The notes beneath the pieces were generated by a model. That model was not told where the DNA came from, searched no databases, and was given only the letters and a program-made list of their open reading frames with translations. DNA of 23,593 nucleotides from Actinomycetes bacterium (GTDB lineage: Bacteria > Actinomycetota > Actinomycetes > Actinomycetales > Microbacteriaceae). A program made the position numbers and the translations under genes. Where the stretch lies: positions 1 to 23,593 of the forward strand of contig JAEWJX010000111.1 of NCBI GenBank assembly GCA_023386365.1, in the 5' to 3' direction. Positions 6,752 through 12,699 of the stretch are shown here, piece after piece (the stretch's first letter is position 1; each line of letters opens with the position of its first letter).

Positions 6752-7356
6752 CAGGGCTCCGAGGTCACCCAGATGCGGATGAGGATGGTGCTGGTGGAAC
6801 CGTACTGGCCGGTGAAGTCGTCGACGGTCGTGAAGTGGATGAGGCCTTCGACGTCGTCGGCGGGGTCGGGCACTGAGGAGGGTTCGCAGGAGTTCGCGGG
6901 GATGATCGTGCCGACGTCGATCGACTCGACCTCGATCGATCCGGGGGTCACCAGCCGCTGGTCCGCAGGGGTGGGTTCTCCGTCCCTGTCGGTGGTGACC
7001 TCGATGAGTTCGGCTTGCGTGATCCGTCCGTCCATCTCGCCCGCGTTGCAGAGGAACACGTCGCCCACGTAGCTGTGTCCGGGCAGTGCGTCGGCGACCG
7101 GGGGGATCGTGACCTCGAATCCGGGCAGGAAGGTGTCGGGGTCGCCGGGCAGGCCCACGTCCTCCCATTCGGCGTCGGAGGCGAAGCGGGCCTGGATGTC
7201 GAAGGTGCCGCCGGAGGCCGTCGCGGCGAGGTTCACGTCGTCGACCCAGGCGGCGCTCGTCACGCCGACGGCGAGACCGAGGGTCAGCGCGGAGACCGCG
7301 ACGAGGCCCGTCAGGCGGCGCCCCGTAGCGCTCGTCTTCCTGGAAACCTCGGCCAT
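6751..7356 (-). CDS. SipW-dependent secreted protein (substrate 1)
   Basis: First gene of the operon; predicted exported protein of 201 residues. Basic residues (RKTSATGRR), a hydrophobic core and VTSAAWVDDVNLAATASG (Trp37) form a SipW-type signal and the start of a TasA/camelysin-like mature region, followed by FDIQARF. It shares WEDVGLPGD and VFLCNAGE with the third protein. Two Cys (LCN and NSCEP) may pair. The C-terminus (STILIRIWVTSEP) has no anchor, so the protein is released or assembled outside the cell. GGAGGT lies four bases before the ATG. The ribosome site is part of the perfect palindrome CCTCCGGAGG (7362-7371), which might fold at the mRNA 5' end. Confidence 0.88.
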   Translation of the reverse strand: MAEVSRKTSATGRRLTGLVAVSALTLGLAVGVTSAAWVDDVNLAATASGGTFDIQARFASDAEWEDVGLPGDPDTFLPGFEVTIPPVADALPGHSYVGDVFLCNAGEMDGRITQAELIEVTTDRDGEPTPADQRLVTPGSIEVESIDVGTIIPANSCEPSSVPDPADDVEGLIHFTTVDDFTGQYGSTSTILIRIWVTSEP

Positions 7357-7474
7357 CGCGACCTCCGGAGGATACGTCCGCAGTTTCGCACACCCCCCGT
7401 CCGGGGGCCATGGGTGCGATCAACACGAGAGAACGTCAGCCGGGTGGCCCGAGCGGCCCGCGCGGTGCGTTCCG

Positions 7475-7480
7475 TAGAAT
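7475..7480 (+). promoter_or_regulatory. -10 box for HIT gene, probably leaderless (TAGAAT)
   Basis: TAGAAT fits the TANNNT pattern and ends six bases before the ATG at 7487, which puts the transcription start at or next to the start codon. A G6 run also lies there and could serve as ribosome site only if transcription began farther upstream. The rest of the 130-base gap back to 7356 holds the divergent SipW operon leader and a C-run/G-run hairpin (7393-7407). Confidence 0.55.
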
Positions 7481-7486
7481 GGGGGG

Positions 7487-7834
7487 ATGCCGGACGCCCC
7501 CTCGATCTTCGAGCGCATCATCGCGCGTGAGATCCCCGCAGACATCGTCTACGAGGACGACCGGGTGATCGCCTTCCGCGACATCGCCCCGCAGGCGCCG
7601 GTGCACCTGCTGGTCGTGCCGAAGACGGCCGAGTACCCGGATGTCGCGTCTCTCGCCGCCGCCGACCCCGAGCTGCTGGCGTATGTCGTCTCGGTCGCCA
7701 AGAAGCTCGCCGGCGAGCACGCCGACGGCGACTACCGGCTCGTGTTCAACAGCGGCGCCGGCGCCGGGCAGACGGTGTTCCATGTGCACGCGCATGTGCT
7801 CGGCGGCTCCCTCTCGGAAGGCTCCCTTGTCTGA
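7487..7834 (+). CDS. HIT family protein (HinT-like)
   Basis: Small nucleotide hydrolase of the histidine-triad superfamily, 115 residues. HinT-type members cleave AMP from purine phosphoramidates such as AMP-lysine. The active-site triad HVHAHVLGG lies near residue 98, and the N-terminal SIFERIIAREIPADIVYEDD and DIAPQAPVHLLVVPK stretches are typical of the Hint branch. The gene opens the HIT-phoH-ybeY-CNNM-era run and overlaps phoH by eight bases. In most relatives this run directly follows rsmE; here five antisense genes and an APH gene lie between. The natural substrate is unproven. Confidence 0.94.
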   Translation: MPDAPSIFERIIAREIPADIVYEDDRVIAFRDIAPQAPVHLLVVPKTAEYPDVASLAAADPELLAYVVSVAKKLAGEHADGDYRLVFNSGAGAGQTVFHVHAHVLGGSLSEGSLV

Positions 7835-8882
7835 CGGAACCCCCACAGCCGGCGTGCCGAACGAGCGCGTCGAGTTCGAGGTCGACGGTGTCGCGATGGT
7901 GCGCCTCCTCGGCCCCCAGGACCGCCTGCTGACCACGCTCGAGCACCAGTACCCGGATGTGGTGGTGCTGGTGCGCGGCAACCAGGTCACCCTGGAGGGT
8001 CCCGCCGAGCAGGTGCATGCCGCGGGCCGTCTCGTCGACGAGCTCGTCGAGTTGGTGAAGAAGGGCGTCGATCTGGGCCCCGGTGAGGTGACGACCTCGC
8101 GTCGCATCCTCGACAGCGGGGGAGCCCCGGCCGACGTGCTGAGCCAGTCGATCCTCACGGCACGCGGCAAGGCGATCCGTCCGAAGACCCTCGGGCAGAA
8201 GGCGTACGTCGATGCGATCGACGACCACACGATCACCTTCGGCATCGGGCCGGCCGGTACCGGCAAGACCTACCTCGCGATGGCCAAGGCGGTGCAGGCG
8301 CTGCAGCGCAAGGAGGTCGACCGCATCATCCTCAGTCGCCCGGCGATCGAGGCGGGCGAGCGGCTCGGGTTCCTCCCCGGCACCCTCACCGACAAGATCG
8401 ATCCGTACCTGCGTCCGCTGTACGACGCCCTCAACGAGATGATGGACCCGGAGCTGGTGCCGAAGCTGCTGGCGGCGGGCACGGTCGAGGTCGCCCCGCT
8501 GGCGTACATGCGCGGGCGCACGCTCAACAACTCGTTCGTGGTGCTCGACGAGGCCCAGAACACCACCCCCGAGCAGATGAAGATGTTCCTCACGCGTCTC
8601 GGCTTCGGCACGAAGATGGTGGTCACCGGCGACATCACCCAGATCGACCTGCCCGCGGGCGCATCCGGTCTGCAGCTGGTGACGCGCGTGCTGAACGACG
8701 TCGACGACATCCACTTCTCGCGGCTCACGAGCGACGACGTGGTGCGGCATTCGCTGGTCGGCCGCATCGTCGACGCCTACACGAAGTACGACGCCGAGAA
8801 GCAGGCGCGGGCCCACGAGCGCCGTGAGGCGTCGGAGTTCGCGAACCGGGCCGACCGCCGCAAGGGCATGGGGAAGAGATAG
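7827..8882 (+). CDS. phoH: PhoH family ATPase
   Basis: Cytosolic P-loop ATPase linked to RNA metabolism, 351 residues. A KH-like N-terminal region (HQYPDVVVLVRGNQVTLEGP) precedes the PhoH domain with Walker A GPAGTGKT (about residue 140), ERLGFLPGTLTDKIDPYLRPLYDAL, Walker B FVVLDEAQN and VVTGDITQIDLP. I chose the TTG at 7827 because GGAAGG sits six bases upstream and the start then overlaps the HIT gene end; the same frame is open farther upstream only as a shadow of the HIT gene. Adjacent ybeY supports a joint role in rRNA and RNA quality control, as proposed for PhoH-YbeY pairs and fusions. The exact activity of PhoH is still debated. Confidence 0.95.
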   Translation: MSDGTPTAGVPNERVEFEVDGVAMVRLLGPQDRLLTTLEHQYPDVVVLVRGNQVTLEGPAEQVHAAGRLVDELVELVKKGVDLGPGEVTTSRRILDSGGAPADVLSQSILTARGKAIRPKTLGQKAYVDAIDDHTITFGIGPAGTGKTYLAMAKAVQALQRKEVDRIILSRPAIEAGERLGFLPGTLTDKIDPYLRPLYDALNEMMDPELVPKLLAAGTVEVAPLAYMRGRTLNNSFVVLDEAQNTTPEQMKMFLTRLGFGTKMVVTGDITQIDLPAGASGLQLVTRVLNDVDDIHFSRLTSDDVVRHSLVGRIVDAYTKYDAEKQARAHERREASEFANRADRRKGMGKR

Positions 8883-8884
8883 CG

Positions 8885-9346
8885 ATGTCGATCGAGATCA
8901 ACAACGAGTCCGGCGTCGAGGTCGACGAGGCGGGACTGCAGCGGCTCGCCGTCTTCGCCCTCGACTTCCTGCACGTGCACCCGGATGCCGACCTCGCGAT
9001 CGTGCTCGTCGACGAGTCGGCGATGGAGCAGCTGCACGTGCAGTGGATGGATGAGCCCGGCCCCACCGATGTGCTCAGCTTCCCGATGGACGAGCTGCGT
9101 CCCGGCACCGAGGAGGAGATCACTCCCGCGGGGCTGCTGGGCGACATCGTGCTGTGCCCGCAGGTCGCGATCGAGCAGGCGAAGACCGCGGGGCATTCCA
9201 CCCAGGACGAACTCCAGCTGCTCACCGCCCACGGCATCCTGCACCTCCTCGGATTCGATCACGCCGAACCCGACGAGGAGAAGGAGATGTTCGGGCTGCA
9301 GCGCGACATCCTCGTCGGCTTCGCCCACTCGCAGCGACGACGGTAG
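8885..9346 (+). CDS. ybeY: Endoribonuclease YbeY (rRNA maturation factor)
   Basis: Metal-dependent endoribonuclease involved in 16S rRNA 3' end maturation and ribosome quality control, 153 residues. The metal site HGILHLLGFDH, with three histidines in the H-x3-H-x5-H pattern, lies near residue 116. The conserved segment GPTDVLSFPMDE and the ending EEKEMFGLQRDIL are also present. The gene starts three bases after the phoH stop, with GGGAAGAG as ribosome site, so the two are translated from one message. Confidence 0.97.
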   Translation: MSIEINNESGVEVDEAGLQRLAVFALDFLHVHPDADLAIVLVDESAMEQLHVQWMDEPGPTDVLSFPMDELRPGTEEEITPAGLLGDIVLCPQVAIEQAKTAGHSTQDELQLLTAHGILHLLGFDHAEPDEEKEMFGLQRDILVGFAHSQRRR

Positions 9347-9352
9347 CCGGCG

Positions 9353-10654
9353 ATGCTCGGGTTGTTCATCGCCGCCGCGGTCGTCGCCGTCGCCTTCGGC
9401 GGTCTGCTCGCGGCCGTCGACGCGGCCCTGTCGGTGCTGTCCCGCACCGACATCGTGGATCTCGCGGCGCACCACCGGGCCAAGAAGTCGCTGCTGGCGA
9501 TCTCGGCCGACATCGGCGCGCACGTCAACGCGGTCAACTTCATGCGCGTCGTGTCAGAGACGCTCGCCGCGGTCATGGTCACCCTCACCTTCGCCGAGGT
9601 CTTCGACGAGTGGTGGTGGGTGCTGCTCGCGTCCGCGGTCGTGATGACGGGCACGTCGTTCGTGCTCGTCGGGTCGAGCCCGCGCAGCGTCGGGCGCGCG
9701 CACGCGAAGGGGATCGTCTCGTTCTCGGCGCTCATCGTGCGCGCCATCCGTGTGCTCCTCGGCCCGATCGCCGACGGCCTGGTGGCCCTCGGCAACCGGG
9801 TGACGCCGGGTCGCCCGAAGACGGCGGTGACGTTCTCCAGCGAGGAGCAGCTCCTCTCGATGGTCGACGAGGCCACCGAGCTCGACGTGCTCGAGGAGGA
9901 CGACCGCGAGCTCATCCACTCGATCTTCGAGTGGGGCGACACGGTCGTGCGCGAGGTGATGATCCCGCGCACCGACATGATCACGATCGATGCGGATGCG
10001 TCGATCAGCGCCGCACTGGGCCAGTTCTTCCGCACGGGCGTCTCGCGCATCCCGGTCACCGGCCGTGACGTCGACGAGGTGCTGGGGGTGCTCTACCTGC
10101 GCGATGTGGCGCGGATCACGCACGAGCAGCCCCTGGATGCGGCATCCATCTCGGCGAAGGACCTCGCACGTCCGGCGTCGTTCGTGCCCGAGTCGAAGAA
10201 GGCCGACGACACACTGCGGCAGATGCAGCTCGACTCCACGCATCTGGCGCTGGTGGTCGACGAGTACGGCGGCATCGCGGGCCTCGTCACCCTGGAGGAC
10301 CTCATCGAGGAACTGGTGGGCGACATCTCGGATGAGTACGACCGCGACACCGAGGATGTGGTGCAGCTGTCGGAGGGCGTCTTCCGGGTGAGCGCGAAGC
10401 TCCCCACCGACGAGCTCGGCGACCTGTTCGGCATCGAACTGGACGACGACGACGTCGACTCCGTGGGCGGACTGCTCACGAAGACGCTCGGACGCCTGCC
10501 GGTGCCGGGTTCCGTCGCCCGGGTCTCGGGGCTGGTGCTCAAGGCGGAACGCACCGAGGGTCGCCGCAAGCATCTCTCCACGGTCGTCGTGGAGCGGGAT
10601 GCGAGCCTCATCGATGCGCTGGAGGCCTTCGCGGGCACGGAGGAGGAACGATGA
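9353..10654 (+). CDS. CNNM/CorC (hemolysin-like) membrane protein with CBS domains
   Basis: Integral membrane protein of 433 residues in the CNNM/CorB family, linked to Mg2+ (or Co2+) export. A DUF21 domain (about 1-140) carries several hydrophobic segments. A CBS pair follows at about 205-330, with VREVMIPRTDMITID, SRIPVTGRDVDEVLGVLYLRD and LVVDEYGGIAGLVTLEDLIEELVGDI, and a CorC_HlyC domain at about 345-425 ends the protein. The old label hemolysin reflects distant homology only. The start ATG lies six bases after ybeY; its end overlaps era by four bases. The ybeY-CNNM-era order is conserved in actinobacteria. Confidence 0.93.
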   Translation: MLGLFIAAAVVAVAFGGLLAAVDAALSVLSRTDIVDLAAHHRAKKSLLAISADIGAHVNAVNFMRVVSETLAAVMVTLTFAEVFDEWWWVLLASAVVMTGTSFVLVGSSPRSVGRAHAKGIVSFSALIVRAIRVLLGPIADGLVALGNRVTPGRPKTAVTFSSEEQLLSMVDEATELDVLEEDDRELIHSIFEWGDTVVREVMIPRTDMITIDADASISAALGQFFRTGVSRIPVTGRDVDEVLGVLYLRDVARITHEQPLDAASISAKDLARPASFVPESKKADDTLRQMQLDSTHLALVVDEYGGIAGLVTLEDLIEELVGDISDEYDRDTEDVVQLSEGVFRVSAKLPTDELGDLFGIELDDDDVDSVGGLLTKTLGRLPVPGSVARVSGLVLKAERTEGRRKHLSTVVVERDASLIDALEAFAGTEEER

Positions 10655-11550
10655 CCGGTCAGCAGGAGTTCCGTGCCGGGTTCGCCACATTCGTGGGGCG
10701 CCCGAACGTGGGCAAGTCCACGCTCACGAACGCGCTCGTCGGCGAGAAGGTGGCGATCACCTCGTCGAAGCCGCAGACCACACGTTCCGCGATCCGCGGC
10801 GTCGTGCACACCGGTGATGGGCAGCTGATCATCGTCGACACCCCCGGCATCCACCGGCCCCGCACCCTGCTGGGCGAGCGGCTGAACGCCGTCGTCACCT
10901 CGATCCTGGGCGATGTCGACGTGATCGGCTTCTGCCTGCCCGCCGACGAGAAGATCGGCCCCGGCGACCGGTTCATCAACGAGCAGCTCGACCAGTTCCC
11001 CCGGGCGAAGAAAGTGGCGATCGTCACCAAGATCGACGCCGTGCCGCGCCCCGCGGTCGCCGAGCAGCTGCTCGCGATCAGCGAGCTGCGCGAGTGGGAG
11101 GCGATCATCCCCGTGTCGGCGACGAGCCGCATCCAGCTCGACACGCTGCTGTCGCAGCTGATCGGCCTGCTGCCGGTGTCGCCCGCCCTGTACCCGGACG
11201 ACGCCGTCACCGACGAGACGCTCGAGCACCGCGTGGCGGAGCTCATCCGCGAGGCCGCGCTCGAGGGGGTCTCCGACGAGCTGCCGCATTCGCTCGCGGT
11301 GACGATCGACGACATGGTCGAGCGCGACGACAAGGACCTGGTCGACATCTACGCCAACCTGTGGGTGGAGCGCGACAGCCAGAAGGGCATTGTCATCGGC
11401 AAGGGTGGTGCCCGCCTGCAGGAGGTGGGCGCCCGCGCCCGCGCCGGCATCGAGCCGCTCGTCGGCAAGCAGGTGTTCCTGTCGCTGCGGGTGAAGGTCG
11501 CACCCAACTGGCAACGCGACCCGAAGCACCTGTCGCGGCTCGGTTTCTAG
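10651..11550 (+). CDS. era: GTPase Era
   Basis: Essential GTPase that binds the 3' end of 16S rRNA and checks 30S assembly; 299 residues. The GTPase domain shows G1 GRPNVGKS (about residue 13), G3 DTPGIHRPR, G4 TKID (in place of the common NKxD; actinobacterial Era proteins often have TK) and G5 SATS. The C-terminal KH domain carries VIGKGGARLQEVG and ends with DPKHLSRLGF. It starts inside the end of the CNNM gene (ATGA overlap) and is the last gene of the run; a repeat-built stem-loop begins ten bases after its stop. Confidence 0.97.
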   Translation: MTGQQEFRAGFATFVGRPNVGKSTLTNALVGEKVAITSSKPQTTRSAIRGVVHTGDGQLIIVDTPGIHRPRTLLGERLNAVVTSILGDVDVIGFCLPADEKIGPGDRFINEQLDQFPRAKKVAIVTKIDAVPRPAVAEQLLAISELREWEAIIPVSATSRIQLDTLLSQLIGLLPVSPALYPDDAVTDETLEHRVAELIREAALEGVSDELPHSLAVTIDDMVERDDKDLVDIYANLWVERDSQKGIVIGKGGARLQEVGARARAGIEPLVGKQVFLSLRVKVAPNWQRDPKHLSRLGF

Positions 11551-11560
11551 CCTTCCGCCT

Positions 11561-11583
11561 CCCGCGAGATGTCACCTCTTGCG
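11561..11583 (+). repeat. REP-like palindromic repeat, copy 1
   Basis: The first 15 bases (CCCGCGAGATGTCAC) occur again as an exact inverted copy at 12615-12629, beyond the nuclease gene. Bases 11563-11583 are also an imperfect palindrome around C11573 with eight Watson-Crick pairs and one G-T pair out of ten. It begins ten bases after the era stop and can pair with copy 2 to form a larger hairpin. Confidence 0.7.
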
Positions 11584-11598
11584 TGAGTGGGCGGTGTC

Positions 11599-11624
11599 TT
11601 CTGCATCAACTGCCATCTCGGGGG
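11599..11624 (-). repeat. REP-like repeat, copy 2 (inverted)
   Basis: Read on the minus strand this is CCCCCGAGATGGCAG then TTGATGCAGAA. It aligns with copy 3 (also read on the minus strand) over 26 columns with about 21 identities and a two-base gap, and faces copy 1 across a short spacer. Together copies 1 and 2 can form a hairpin of about 12 pairs with a small bulge, which might mark the 3' end of the era transcript. Confidence 0.6.
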
Positions 11625-11627
11625 CGA

Positions 11628-11651
11628 CTGTGGAGTGAGGGGTATCCACAG
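11628..11651. repeat. Perfect 7-bp inverted repeat (CTGTGGA / TCCACAG)
   Basis: The arms at 11628-11634 and 11645-11651 are separated by ten bases and lie about 50 bases before the start of the nuclease gene. The right arm includes GTATCCACA, one base off the DnaA-box consensus TTATCCACA. It could be an autoregulatory operator of the downstream AbiEi-like protein; its function is inferred only from position and symmetry. Confidence 0.5.
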
Positions 11652-11701
11652 ATTCGGGGGCTCTCGCGTAGGGAGCCGGGCGCGGGCTTCAGGGTGGCTC
11701 G

Positions 11702-12583
11702 ATGCAACCCCTTCCCCCAGAGCTCGAACGGCGTGCGTTCAGTGTGCGCGAAGCCGCCGCGGCGGGTGTGCCTGTCTCGCATCTGCGACGCCGCACCCTG
11801 GCGACACCCTTTCGCGGCGTGCGCACACCCGCCGACGCAGACGACGACCTGCTGGCGATGTGCCGCGCATATGCGGCTCGGATGCCGGATGGTCACTACT
11901 TCAGCCATCTGACGGCCGCCCGTTTGCGGGGGCTGTGGCTACCGATGTCGTACCGACGAGGCGAGCCGCTTCACGTGACGGCCATCGACACCGGACGCGC
12001 GCCGCGGATCCCCGGCGTCGTCGGCCACCACATCGATGAAGATCGATCCGAGTGGTCGCTCCTCAGCGGCCTCCGCGTGGCGTCGTCTCTGGAGGCGGCT
12101 CGGACTCTCGCGCCGACGCTGGGCGTCGAAGATCTGGCTGTCGTGCTCGATTCGCTCCGCCGGCGCAGCGGCCGGCTGGTCAGCGAGGAACAACTGCTGT
12201 TCATGTTGGCCAAGCATGGCGGTCAGCGTGGCATCCGTCGGTTGCGGGCCGCCTACTCCGTGAGTCGTTCGGGAGCGGATTCGGCGATGGAAACCCGTCT
12301 GCGCCGGGGCCTGGTGCTCCGCGGGCTCCCGGAGCCACTCGTGAATCCCGTGATCTCGCGTCCCGGCAGGCGTGAGCGTTTCGGCGATCTGGTGTGGCCG
12401 CGCTGGAGCGTCGTCGTGGAGTACGAGGGCACGCACCACCAAGCCGATCGTGACACGTATGTCGACGACATCTCCCGCTACGAGGAGCTCGCCGACGATT
12501 GGTCTTTCGTGCGCGTGACTCGGGAGCACGTGCGGGACTTTCCGCGGATCATCTCCCGCATCCAGCTCGCGAGACGCCAGTAG
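11702..12583 (+). CDS. AbiEi-like/DUF559-type endonuclease-fold protein
   Basis: Protein of 293 residues in a group widespread in actinobacteria. The N-terminal third (FSVREAAAAGVPVSHLRRR, then TPFRGVRTPAD) resembles the winged helix of AbiEi-type antitoxins and regulators. The C-terminal part (about 190-290) has the Vsr/DUF559 nuclease-like core: RFGDLVWPRWSVVVEYEGTHH, with Asp and Glu-x-Glu in the PD-(D/E)xK arrangement, then DISRYEELADDWSFVRVT. The likely role is a DNA-acting nuclease or a nuclease-derived regulator; no partner toxin (AbiEii) is adjacent. It stands alone between era and the histidine kinase, bracketed by repeats, and shows slightly less extreme GC than its neighbours by eye. 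The ATG at 11702 has no strong ribosome site. Confidence 0.75.
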   Translation: MQPLPPELERRAFSVREAAAAGVPVSHLRRRTLATPFRGVRTPADADDDLLAMCRAYAARMPDGHYFSHLTAARLRGLWLPMSYRRGEPLHVTAIDTGRAPRIPGVVGHHIDEDRSEWSLLSGLRVASSLEAARTLAPTLGVEDLAVVLDSLRRRSGRLVSEEQLLFMLAKHGGQRGIRRLRAAYSVSRSGADSAMETRLRRGLVLRGLPEPLVNPVISRPGRRERFGDLVWPRWSVVVEYEGTHHQADRDTYVDDISRYEELADDWSFVRVTREHVRDFPRIISRIQLARRQ

Positions 12584-12603
12584 TTGCACAGTTCGGGCTT
12601 CCT

Positions 12604-12631
12604 TTCTGCATGGTGTGACATCTCGCGGGGG
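12604..12631 (-). repeat. REP-like repeat, copy 3
   Basis: This copy starts 20 bases after the nuclease stop. It carries the exact 15-base inverted partner of copy 1 (12615-12629) and, at its other end, TTCTGCAT shared with copy 2. With copies 1 and 2 it brackets the nuclease gene from 11561 to 12631. Confidence 0.65.
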
Positions 12632-12686
12632 TACATCGGGCGGATGATTTTGCCCGGCGGATGCGGGGTGCCGGCGGGCGGGCGCG

Positions 12687-12692
12687 TACCGT
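12687..12692 (+). promoter_or_regulatory. -10 box of the histidine kinase gene, probably leaderless (TACCGT)
   Basis: TACCGT matches TANNNT and ends seven bases before the ATG at 12700, which predicts transcription starting at the start codon. The stretch GAGGGG between them is too close to act as a normal ribosome site on such a transcript. No clear -35 is visible. Confidence 0.55.
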
Positions 12693-12699
12693 GAGGGGC

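Noticed and set aside
11641..11651. Replication origin signal from the DnaA-box-like GTATCCACA
   Set aside because: A single imperfect box with no AT-rich region and no dnaA or dnaN nearby.
11561..12631. Classical insertion sequence or transposon
   Set aside because: No transposase gene and no visible target-site duplication next to the outer repeats; only a REP-like or cassette interpretation remains.
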